DNA from: Oscillospiraceae bacterium
GTDB taxonomy: Bacteria > Bacillota > Clostridia > Oscillospirales > Oscillospiraceae
Assembly: GCA_910575695.1 (NCBI GenBank)
Contig: CAJTGJ010000020.1
Location: 1-64,000, forward strand
Length of the DNA: 64,000 nt
Direction: 5' to 3'
Below the pieces are notes generated by a model. The model saw nothing but the letters and a program-made list of their open reading frames with translations, ran no database searches and was not told the DNA's origin. Made by a program: the position numbers and the translations under genes. This document shows positions 15,240-22,228 of this stretch, piece by piece. Every line of letters begins with the position of its first letter. Positions within the stretch are counted from its first letter, which is position 1.

Positions 15240-16325
15240 TTAATCGTCGCCAAAGCTGATGCCCAGCAGGCGGGCCTCGGCAATGATGTCGGACTTGGGG
15301 TCGATGGTCTTGAGCTTGCCCGCCACGTCCTTCAAGGGCACGGAGGTGATTACCCGGTCGTGGATGGCCACCATATTGCCGTATTCCTCCTTGGCGATCA
15401 GCTGGGCGGCGGTGGCGCCCAGGCGGGAGGACAGAACGCGGTCGTAGGCGCAGGGGTTGCCGCCCCGCTGCATATGACCGGGGACGGTGACCCGCACCTC
15501 CTTGCCGGTCTTTTTCAGAATCTTGTCGGCAATGGCGTAGGACACGGAGGGATACTTTTCCAGCAGCTCGGCCATGTGCTGCTTGTACTCCTTTTTGGAC
15601 ATGGCGGCTTCCTTCTTGGACATAGCGCCCTCGGCCACCGCCAGAATGGTGAAGCCGTTGCCGGACGCGGCCCGCTGCTTGATCTTGGCCAGGACCGCGT
15701 CGATGCTGTAAGGGATCTCCGGGATGAGGATGATATCCGCGCCGCCGGCCATGCCCGCGTTCAGGGTCAGCCAGCCCGCCTTGTGGCCCATGATCTCCAC
15801 CATGAATACCCGGTTGTGGGAGGCGGCGGTGGTGTGGATGCAGTCGATGACATTGGTGGCGATATCCACAGCGCTCTGGAAGCCGAAGGTCATATCGGTG
15901 CCCCACAGGTCGTTGTCGATGGTTTTGGGCAGGCCAATGACATTCAGCCCCTCCTCACTGAGCAGATTGGCGGTTTTCTGGCTCCCGTTGCCCCCCAGAA
16001 CCACCAGACAGTCCAGCCGCAGGCGGCGGTAGGTGTACTTCATGGCCTCCACCTTGTCAAGGCCGTTAGGGTCGGGCTCCCGCATCAGCTTGAAGGGCTG
16101 GCGGCTGGAACCCAGGAAGGTGCCGCCCCGGGTAAGCAGCCCGGTGAAGTCGATGGGGGACAGCTTTTTATAGTCCTCATACATCAGGCCCTTGTAGCCG
16201 TCAATGAAGCCGATGATTTCCACCTCATTGCCGTAGATGTTGTACAGACCCTTGGCCACGCCGCGCATTGTGGCGTTGAGGGCCTGACAGTCGCCTCCGC
16301 TGGTGAGTATTCCGATACGTTTCAT
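15240..16325 (-). CDS. pfkA: 6-phosphofructokinase, group III type
   Basis: 361 residues from the ATG at 16325 (AAAGGAAG upstream). It phosphorylates fructose 6-phosphate in glycolysis. TSGGDCQALNA replaces the usual GGDAPGMNA; GGNGSQ (about 98-103) keeps the Gly that favours ATP, while PKTIDND (about 118-124) has Lys at the position typical of PPi-dependent and group III enzymes. This Gly/Lys pair is that of actinobacterial-type ATP enzymes. No allosteric-effector residues of E. coli PfkA are obvious. It lies 63 bases downstream of ppk on the same strand. Confidence 0.9.
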   Translation of the reverse strand: MKRIGILTSGGDCQALNATMRGVAKGLYNIYGNEVEIIGFIDGYKGLMYEDYKKLSPIDFTGLLTRGGTFLGSSRQPFKLMREPDPNGLDKVEAMKYTYRRLRLDCLVVLGGNGSQKTANLLSEEGLNVIGLPKTIDNDLWGTDMTFGFQSAVDIATNVIDCIHTTAASHNRVFMVEIMGHKAGWLTLNAGMAGGADIILIPEIPYSIDAVLAKIKQRAASGNGFTILAVAEGAMSKKEAAMSKKEYKQHMAELLEKYPSVSYAIADKILKKTGKEVRVTVPGHMQRGGNPCAYDRVLSSRLGATAAQLIAKEEYGNMVAIHDRVITSVPLKDVAGKLKTIDPKSDIIAEARLLGISFGDD

Positions 16326-16388
16326 GATTGATGCTTCCTTTCCAACTTCTAAATTTTCAGCCATATGGCAGGGAAAACGGAAATGATT

Positions 16389-18662
16389 TCAGTCCCGTCC
16401 CAGCAGACGGCCCAGCAGGCCGTGCTTCCGGGCCTGGATTTTGACGGCGGGCCTGGGGGCGGGGGGCGCCTTCGGGCCGGGGACGGACGGCTTGGCCGCC
16501 GGGGCCGGTTTCGCGGCCGCGCCGCTTATGGGCCTGGGCTTGGGCCGGGGCTTTTCCGGCTTGGGCAGGCCGGACAGCGCCCAGGCGCCGCTGTAGGACT
16601 GTTCACAGAAATGCTCCTGAGAGCTGAAGGGTTCGCCCTGGGCCCGGGTGTAGGTCCCGTCGGGCTGCTGGACGCGGCCCTTGGCGGTATCCCGCAGTTC
16701 GTCGGCAAACATCTGCTCCAGATGGGCCCGCAGGTTGGGGTCGTACACCGGCGCGGCCACCTCCACCCGCCGGGTGGTGTTGCGGGTCATGAAGTCGGCG
16801 GACGAGATATACACCTGCCGCCGCTCGTCTTGACCGAAGATGTAGATCCGGGCGTGCTCCAGGTAGCGGCCCACAATACTGACAACCCGGATATTGTCCG
16901 TCAGCCCGGGGACGCCGCCCACCATGCAGCACACGCCCCGCACCACCAGGTCGATCTTCACCCCGGCCTGGGACGCCTCAATGAGCTTGTCGATGAGCAG
17001 CTTATCGGTGAGGCCGTTGAGCTTGAAGCCCAGATAGGCGGCATTTCCGGCCCTGGCCTGCTCAATTTCACGGTCCATCAGGGCGGTGATCCTGGTGCGC
17101 AGGCAGGCGGGGGCCACCATCAGATGGCGGCTGTCCTCCACTACCTCGCCCATGGACAGGGCGTTGAACACCGCCGCCGCTTCCGCGCCGATCTCGGGGC
17201 TGGCGGTCATGAGGGCGTAGTCGGTGTACAGCCGCACGGTGTCCTCGTTATAGTTCCCCGTGCCCACCTGGGTGATGTATTCCACCTGCTCATTGTGCAT
17301 CCGGGTGATGAGCAGCAGCTTGGAGTGCACCTTCAGCCCGTCCAGGCCGTAAATCACCTGGCACCCGGCCTGCTCCAGCACCCGGGACCAGCCGATATTG
17401 TTCTCCTCGTCGAACCTGGCCCGCAGCTCCACCAGGGCCACGACCTCCTTGCCGTTTTCAGCGGCATCCACCAGGGCCTCCACGATCTTGCTGTTGTGGG
17501 CCACCCGGTAGAGGGTCATTTTGATGGACACCACCTCCGGGTCCTGTCCGGCCTCCTGCAAAAGCCTCAGCAGGGGCCGTACGCTCTCATAGGGGTAGCT
17601 GAGCATCAAATCCCGCCGGCGGATCTGCTGGGTCATGGACGCCATGGGGTCCACGTTGGGAGAGTTCTGGGGCACCCGGCGGGGGTAGAACAGCTCCGTC
17701 TTGTCCCGGAGCAGATCCCGCACCGCCCCCGCAAAAGACAGATCCAGGGGGATGCCGCAGGAAAACAGGTGCTTTTTGTTCAGCCCCAGGCAGGCGCACA
17801 GGCTGTCCCGGATGGAATCGGACAGCTTGCCCCGGTACTCCAGCTTCACCGGCTGGAGCCGCTTGCGGCGGCGGATGAGCTTTTCCATGCTCTTGCGGTA
17901 TTCCTCCGCCGGGACATCGTCGGACTGGTCGGAGGCGTCGTCCATCTCGATGTCCGCGCTGCGCACCAGGCGGATGAGGGCCGAGCCCTCCACCTTATAA
18001 TGGAGGAACAGCTTGGGCAGGAAGCTGGCGATCAGGTCCTCCACCAGGATGAACCGCTGGCCCTCTCCGGGCAGGGGGATCAGGCGGCGGAGCACGCCCT
18101 CCCCGCAGGAGACGACGCCCATGCGCTCGCCGCCGTTTTTGGTTTTGAGCATGGCCACGGCGTAAATCTCCTTGTTGCGCAGGAAGGGGAAGGGCTGCTT
18201 GCGTCCGATCACCTGGGGGGACAGCAGGGGCAGGACGCGGGAGGTAAAGTGCTTTTCCAAAAAGGCCTGGGCCTTATCCGGCAGGGAGTGAAAGCGGCAC
18301 AGCTCCACCCCCTGCTCCGCCAGCTCGGCCAGCAGGCCCTTGCAGATCCGGTCGCGCTGGGCCAGCAGGCGGCGGGTCTGATCCAGCACGGCAGCGGCCT
18401 GCTCGGCGCTGGTCATGCCGGTTTTATTGTCCGTCACCCCCAGCTGGAGCGTGTCCATGAGCATACCCACCCGGACCATATAGAACTCGTCCAGGTTGCT
18501 CTGGAAAATGGAGGCGAAATTCAGCCGCTCACACAGGGGGTTGGCGGGGTCCTCCGCCTCCTCCAGCACCCGCTGGTTGAACTGGAGCCAGGACAGCTCC
18601 CGGTTGACATAGCAGGACGGGGCGGGGGCAGGCGCGCCGTCCGTCATTGACTGCTCTTTCAT
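16389..18662 (-). CDS. ppk1: Polyphosphate kinase PPK1
   Basis: 757 residues. It makes polyphosphate from ATP reversibly. N-terminal YVNRELSWLQFNQRVLEEA (about 18-36) and NLDEFYMVRVGM are PPK1 hallmarks; the autophosphorylated His lies in KVHSKLLLITR with GTGNYNEDTVRLYTD after it (about 435-460), and a second His in YLEHARIYIF (about 600). The last 55 residues are a Pro/Ala/Lys-rich tail (KPRPKPRPISG...) ending in a basic helix LLGRLLGRD, an addition not present in E. coli PPK. pfk lies downstream on the same strand. Confidence 0.93.
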   Translation of the reverse strand: MKEQSMTDGAPAPAPSCYVNRELSWLQFNQRVLEEAEDPANPLCERLNFASIFQSNLDEFYMVRVGMLMDTLQLGVTDNKTGMTSAEQAAAVLDQTRRLLAQRDRICKGLLAELAEQGVELCRFHSLPDKAQAFLEKHFTSRVLPLLSPQVIGRKQPFPFLRNKEIYAVAMLKTKNGGERMGVVSCGEGVLRRLIPLPGEGQRFILVEDLIASFLPKLFLHYKVEGSALIRLVRSADIEMDDASDQSDDVPAEEYRKSMEKLIRRRKRLQPVKLEYRGKLSDSIRDSLCACLGLNKKHLFSCGIPLDLSFAGAVRDLLRDKTELFYPRRVPQNSPNVDPMASMTQQIRRRDLMLSYPYESVRPLLRLLQEAGQDPEVVSIKMTLYRVAHNSKIVEALVDAAENGKEVVALVELRARFDEENNIGWSRVLEQAGCQVIYGLDGLKVHSKLLLITRMHNEQVEYITQVGTGNYNEDTVRLYTDYALMTASPEIGAEAAAVFNALSMGEVVEDSRHLMVAPACLRTRITALMDREIEQARAGNAAYLGFKLNGLTDKLLIDKLIEASQAGVKIDLVVRGVCCMVGGVPGLTDNIRVVSIVGRYLEHARIYIFGQDERRQVYISSADFMTRNTTRRVEVAAPVYDPNLRAHLEQMFADELRDTAKGRVQQPDGTYTRAQGEPFSSQEHFCEQSYSGAWALSGLPKPEKPRPKPRPISGAAAKPAPAAKPSVPGPKAPPAPRPAVKIQARKHGLLGRLLGRD

Positions 18663-18813
18663 GGTGGGTCACACCCCTTTCAACCATAAATGTTACCACC
18701 GTTTCCCCCGGGGCGCAAGCCTTTTTTTGGGCACTTTTTCTGTTTTTCGCGCCGGGCGCGTGCCGCCGGGAGGAAGTCCGGCTGAAATTATTTTCAAAAG
18801 TTTTCAAATAAAG

Positions 18814-18840
18814 TGAACCTTTGCCCCAGGGTGTATGGTA
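18814..18840 (+). promoter_or_regulatory. Candidate ECF-type promoter of the sigma module
   Basis: TGAACC at 18814-18819 and GTATGG at 18833-18838, about 30 bases before the ribosome site, resemble the GAAC / GTAT pattern of autoregulated ECF sigma factors. An overlapping TATATATATG could instead be a weak sigma-A -10 box. Confidence 0.35.
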
Positions 18841-18866
18841 TATATATGCGAAAGGAGGCGAGGCTG

Positions 18867-19361
18867 TTGATCGACGAATACATACAGCGCTATGGCCGAA
18901 GGCTGTACGGCCTGTGCCGCTCGCTGTATTCCAGCCCCTTTGACGCGGACGACCTGTATCAGGAGACGTGGCTGAGGGTGGTGAAGCACATGGACAAATA
19001 CGACCCCGGGCGGGAGTTTGAGCCGTGGCTGACCAAAATCTGCGTAAACACCTACCGGAGCGCCCTGCGGCGGCTGGCCCGCAGCCCTGTCCTGGATTTT
19101 TCCAGCGGGGAGGACAAGGAGCGTTTCCTCCAAAGCCTCCCCGCCCCGGAGGAGCGGGACTATTCGCCGCTGTACGAGGCGGTGGGCTGTCTGCCGGACA
19201 AGCTGCGGCTGGCAGTGGTGCTGTTCTACTTTCAGGGGCAGGATCTGGCGTCTGCCGCCAGCCTGCTGGGCGTCCCCGTGGGGACGGTAAAATCCCGGCT
19301 GAACAAGGCCCGGAAACTGTTAAAGGAGGAATTGTCCCATGAAGCAGACGTATTGTTTTGA
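18867..19361 (+). CDS. ECF-type RNA polymerase sigma factor
   Basis: 164 residues. I choose the TTG at 18867 because AAAGGAGG lies eight bases upstream; the ATG at 18846 precedes that site. Region 2 spans about 1-70 (YGRRLYGLCRSLYSSPFDADDLYQETWLRVV), and region 4 about 105-160 (LPDKLRLAVVLFYFQGQDLASAASLLGVPVGTVKSRLNKARKLL). It redirects RNA polymerase to a small regulon. The next two genes overlap it in turn, so they form one unit and probably hold it at the membrane. Confidence 0.9.
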   Translation: MIDEYIQRYGRRLYGLCRSLYSSPFDADDLYQETWLRVVKHMDKYDPGREFEPWLTKICVNTYRSALRRLARSPVLDFSSGEDKERFLQSLPAPEERDYSPLYEAVGCLPDKLRLAVVLFYFQGQDLASAASLLGVPVGTVKSRLNKARKLLKEELSHEADVLF

Positions 19362-19626
19362 GCGGTTCGAGCCGCCGGTTTTGAACGAGGCCATGCTCCG
19401 CCGGGAGCTGGAAAAACGGGCGGAGCGGCGGCGCACCGTCCTGCTGGTCATTGCCGGGGTGCTGATCCAGATCGCGGCGGTGCTGTTTGCGGCGCTGGTG
19501 CGGGGGTGGTATCCGGCGGTGTCGCTGGCGGTGATGTGCTCCGCCATCCTGTCCACGGCGGCGGGCGGCGTCATTGTAATCCTGTATGTACAGAGAGGAG
19601 GAGCGGACTATGACTATGGGGCTTGA
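19339..19626 (+). CDS. Small membrane protein of the sigma module, possible anti-sigma
   Basis: 95 residues beginning inside the end of the sigma gene (23-base overlap, AAGGAGGAATT upstream). The first 30 residues are charged and helical (LRRELEKRAERRR), followed by two membrane helices (about 33-52 and 60-83) and a short acidic tail. Position and layout suggest an anti-sigma or part of one. I see no zinc-binding HxxxCxxC motif typical of many anti-sigma factors. Function inferred from context. Confidence 0.6.
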   Translation: MKQTYCFERFEPPVLNEAMLRRELEKRAERRRTVLLVIAGVLIQIAAVLFAALVRGWYPAVSLAVMCSAILSTAAGGVIVILYVQRGGADYDYGA

Positions 19627-20938
19627 CTGGCCGGTGATGCTGCAAGGTATATTGCTGTTGGGGCTGATGGCGGCGCTGGCGCTGTCCATCCCCATGTTTG
19701 TGGGCGTCTATGTGTATTATGACGCCAAGCGCCGGGGGATGAACGCCGTGGCGTGGACGCTGGCGGCGGTGCTGGCCCCGGCACTGGCGGGGTTTATCAT
19801 TTATCTGCTGGTGCGGACAGGACGGCCCGACCTGATCTGCCCCCGGTGCGGGGCGCAGGCGGCGGAGCGGTACGCGGTGTGCCCCCAGTGCGGGGCGAAG
19901 CTGCGGCGGGCCTGCCCTGCCTGCGCCGCCCCGGCGGAGCCGGACTGGAGGGTGTGCCCCCGCTGCGCCGCGCCCCTGGACGGGACGGAGGAAGGGGTGA
20001 CGCCCCCCGTACGGCGGAAGGACCGGGGACTGAAACGGGTGCTGGTGGTGGCGGTGGCCGCTCCGGTGCTGATGGTGGCCATTGCGGTGGGGTGCTATCT
20101 GGCCCAGCCCAAGGGCGGCTCCGCCAGCATACAGGAGGTCACCCTTGATGAGTACGACCAGCTCCAGCCGTCGGAGACAGTGCGGGGCTCGGTCCATCGC
20201 TGGCTGGACGGCCTGGAGGGCCGCACCGACCGGGCCTACGCCCTGCGGTACGACCTTCCCGGGGAATACGAGTACGAAAACAGGCACTATTTCCTCATCT
20301 ACGTCCCCGGCGGGGGAAACAGTACCTCCTCCAGCTTCGGCATGGGCTCCGGTTTGTTTGTCCCTGTCGTTGAGTTGGGATTGGATGAGATGGGGGCCAG
20401 CGGCTCCCTGTTCTGCGTGATGGCCACGTCGGAAAAGGTGCCCGGCCTGAGCGTCACCCTGGGCGGCAGACGCCTGCGCTGTGAAGTGCGGGAGGTGGAT
20501 TACAATCCTACCACCTTCCTCGTCTACCCCGACTATTCCCAGCTCCAGCGGGATGAGGTGCTGTTCCTGCCGGAGCGCATCACCGTGATCAAACTGGAAA
20601 GCACCGGAGAAGGGAGCAGCAAAGTGGTGGATTCCACAGGGGTGACGGACGAGGACACGCTGTACCAGCTCATGGCGGCCATCGACGGCGGGGAACGGCT
20701 GGGCTGGGAGGACACCGTCTATCAGGATATGAGCGGCCTGGATATGTCCGGCGGCTTTCAGGTGGTCATCGAATATCAAGTCCGCGAGCAGTATCTTTCC
20801 CACGATGCTATGGTCCGCCTGCCGGTGTTTGAGGTGGACGGGGTGTGCTATCTCGTGGACCGGCGCATCAACCACGGCGACAATTTCCGGCGGATGGACA
20901 GGGATTTTTACACAATGCTGGAAGGGCTGTTCCAGTAA
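19610..20938 (+). CDS. Membrane protein with double zinc ribbon
   Basis: 442 residues from the ATG at 19610 (AGGAGGAG upstream), overlapping the previous gene by 17 bases. Two membrane helices (about 7-30 and 39-60) are followed by four CxxC knuckles (CPRCGAQ, CPQCGAK, CPACAAP, CPRCAAP, about 75-130), a third helix (about 145-165) and a 280-residue extracellular part with no motif I know. The knuckles form a double zinc ribbon facing the cytoplasm. As third gene of the unit it may sense the envelope signal for the sigma factor. A terminator follows. Confidence 0.7.
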   Translation: MTMGLDWPVMLQGILLLGLMAALALSIPMFVGVYVYYDAKRRGMNAVAWTLAAVLAPALAGFIIYLLVRTGRPDLICPRCGAQAAERYAVCPQCGAKLRRACPACAAPAEPDWRVCPRCAAPLDGTEEGVTPPVRRKDRGLKRVLVVAVAAPVLMVAIAVGCYLAQPKGGSASIQEVTLDEYDQLQPSETVRGSVHRWLDGLEGRTDRAYALRYDLPGEYEYENRHYFLIYVPGGGNSTSSSFGMGSGLFVPVVELGLDEMGASGSLFCVMATSEKVPGLSVTLGGRRLRCEVREVDYNPTTFLVYPDYSQLQRDEVLFLPERITVIKLESTGEGSSKVVDSTGVTDEDTLYQLMAAIDGGERLGWEDTVYQDMSGLDMSGGFQVVIEYQVREQYLSHDAMVRLPVFEVDGVCYLVDRRINHGDNFRRMDRDFYTMLEGLFQ

Positions 20939-20952
20939 GGACGCAATAAAGA

Positions 20953-20990
20953 CAGGCCCCGTACCGTTTTCACGGTATGGGGCCTGCGTA
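20953..20990 (+). terminator. Terminator of the sigma module
   Basis: CAGGCCCCGTACCGT (20953-20967) pairs with 20972-20986 with one G-T pair; a short U-rich stretch follows. Confidence 0.75.
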
Positions 20991-21010
20991 TTTGGTGGGG
21001 AAACGGGGGC

Positions 21011-21060
21011 TTGATAGATTGGTTTGCTTGTTTTAAACTACAGATGGACTACAAACTGTA
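21011..21060 (+). promoter_or_regulatory. Promoter and BlaI/MecI-like operator
   Basis: TTGATA (21011-21016), 17 bp, TAAACT (21034-21039). Around and after the -10 box lie CTACAGATG and CTACAAACTGTA, which contain TACA/TGTA half-sites like those of BlaI operators. It precedes a reading frame that starts like BlaI. Confidence 0.55.
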
Positions 21061-21081
21061 AACCGGAATAGGAGGATACGC

Positions 21082-21329
21082 ATGGCGCAGTACAGGCTGG
21101 GCGAGGTGGAGGCCGCCTCCGCCGCCCTGATCTGGGACAGCGAGCCGGTGGCCCTGGATGGGGGAAGGTGACGGAGCGTGTGCTCTATGACCTGGATGAG
21201 CAGAAATACCCGTTGGACCAATACGCCCACCCCGAATCCATTTCCGACGAGGAGGCCCTCACAGCGGCCAGGCTGCTGACGGCGGCGGACTATTGCTGGA
21301 ACCGGGCAGGGGAGCAGGACCAGCCGTAA
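21082..21329 (+). pseudogene. BlaI/MecI-like repressor remnant joined to a short unknown segment
   Basis: ATG at 21082 has GGAGGA upstream and reads MAQYRLGEVEA..ALIW, the first two dozen residues of BlaI-family repressors (LGEVE..FA..IW). At codon 28 the frame stops (TGA at 21169). In another frame WGKVTERVLYDLDEQ continues for about 55 residues to 21329 and could be translated from a GTG at 21168; I do not recognise it and it is not the BlaI wing. The DNA-binding helix pair is missing, so the repressor is not functional. A promoter and a terminator still frame the locus. Confidence 0.5.
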
Positions 21330-21334
21330 AAAAA

Positions 21335-21364
21335 CAGGCGGAAGGACAGATGTCCTTCCGCCTG
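21335..21364 (+). terminator. Terminator after the BlaI remnant
   Basis: CAGGCGGAAGGAC (21335-21347) pairs perfectly with 21352-21364. A-run before it, weak U content after it. Confidence 0.65.
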
Positions 21365-21394
21365 AATCAATTCCAAACCCCCGCCGCGGCCGTG

Positions 21395-21580
21395 CCGCCC
21401 CGTTAAAAACCTGCACGTAATGGCAGGTGGGTCGCCTCCGCGCTGCTTTACCGCTTCCAACGTCCAACTCCTCTTAGGGGAGGGCCGGGAGGCCTGCGAG
21501 CCACAGCGCGAGGGGGCGTCCCGTTTCAAAAATGTGGGTTTTAAAAGAGCGGTCACGTAGTTAGAACCCAGCAGGGGTGT
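21395..21580 (-). ncRNA. ssrS: Candidate 6S RNA
   Basis: A 260-base gap without ORFs downstream of the DUF1292 gene. Read on the minus strand it has CTGGGTTCTAACTACGTGA, then AACCCACATTTTTGAAACGG, CGGGACGCC, a GC-rich apical stem (GGCCCTCCCCTAAGAGGAG region) and finally CCCACCTGC..GCAGGTTTTT. That order, including the CCCACCTGC hairpin near the 3' end and the ACGGGA block, resembles clostridial 6S RNA, which binds RNA polymerase in stationary phase. The 5' and 3' ends are estimates and I see no clear promoter of its own. Identification is from memory of the family. Confidence 0.55.
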
Positions 21581-21589
21581 TTTGGCTGG

Positions 21590-21871
21590 TTACTCCTCGT
21601 CCTCGTCGTCGAACAGCTCCTGGATAAACTGCTCGTAGACGCGGTTCAGCTCCTGCTCGTCGTCGATGTCCGCCAGGAGCTCTTCGCCGTCCTGCTCGAT
21701 GACCCGCAGCAGGATCAGCCCGAAATCCTCGTCGTCCTCATCCATGTCGGCGGGGACGAACGCCATATACTGCCTGCCCTCCTGTTCAAGGGTGCCCAAA
21801 TGCTCCAATTCAAATTCATTGCCGTCGTCGTCTGTGACGGAAATAAAGTCAGGGCCGTATTCCTCGCTCAT
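21590..21871 (-). CDS. DUF1292-family acidic protein
   Basis: 93 residues from the ATG at 21871 (AAAGGAGGACC upstream). It reads FISVTDDDGNEFELEHLGTLE, then YMAFVPADM and LILLRVIEQDGEELLADIDDE, the DUF1292 (YrzB-type) pattern. In Firmicutes such genes often sit beside yrrK and yrrL, which is not so here. Highly acidic, cytosolic, no known activity. A promoter with a 17-bp spacer lies 44 bases upstream. Confidence 0.88.
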   Translation of the reverse strand: MSEEYGPDFISVTDDDGNEFELEHLGTLEQEGRQYMAFVPADMDEDDEDFGLILLRVIEQDGEELLADIDDEQELNRVYEQFIQELFDDEDEE

Positions 21872-21914
21872 CACTAAGGTCCTCCTTTTGCTGGACGTTC
21901 CTTCTGTATCCCCC

Positions 21915-21943
21915 ATTGTAACGTGTACGAAGGAAAATTGCAA
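21915..21943 (-). promoter_or_regulatory. Promoter of the DUF1292 gene
   Basis: On the minus strand TTGCAA (21943-21938), 17 bp, TACAAT (21920-21915). Confidence 0.7.
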
Positions 21944-22096
21944 GAGGTATCGTGAAAAATCCCCGCGAATCAATTTCGGCCCCGCCCGCGCTCTGACGGC
22001 GCGTGATTTGTGCCCACGCTTGAATTTCGACAAAAAGTGGTTGTTATTTTGAAAATCCTGGTAAAATCCTGCTGAAACTGGTCGGAACGGCCAGGG

Positions 22097-22125
22097 TGGA
22101 CAAATGGAATATGCTGTGCTATAAT
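22097..22125 (+). promoter_or_regulatory. Promoter of the class A PBP gene
   Basis: TGGACA (22097-22102), 17 bp, perfect TATAAT (22120-22125). A 100-base leader follows. The rest of the gap back to 21944 shows nothing else I can name. Confidence 0.8.
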
Positions 22126-22228
22126 ATACCTACCTGACGGGTGTGATAGTCCGCGTCCATCAGGGGGAGAGAGGAATCCGGACCGTCCCGGCAGGGGCGG
22201 GCTTGAATGTATCGGAGGGATCTCAAAA

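Noticed and set aside
16365-18650. 761-codon open frame antisense to ppk1
   Set aside because: Mirror of a GC-rich gene: rich in His, Gly, Gln and Val, no domain, no ribosome site; PPK1 on the other strand is certain.
19586-19609. Earlier ATG (MYREEERTM) for the zinc-ribbon protein
   Set aside because: The AGGAGGAG site lies after it and points to the ATG at 19610.
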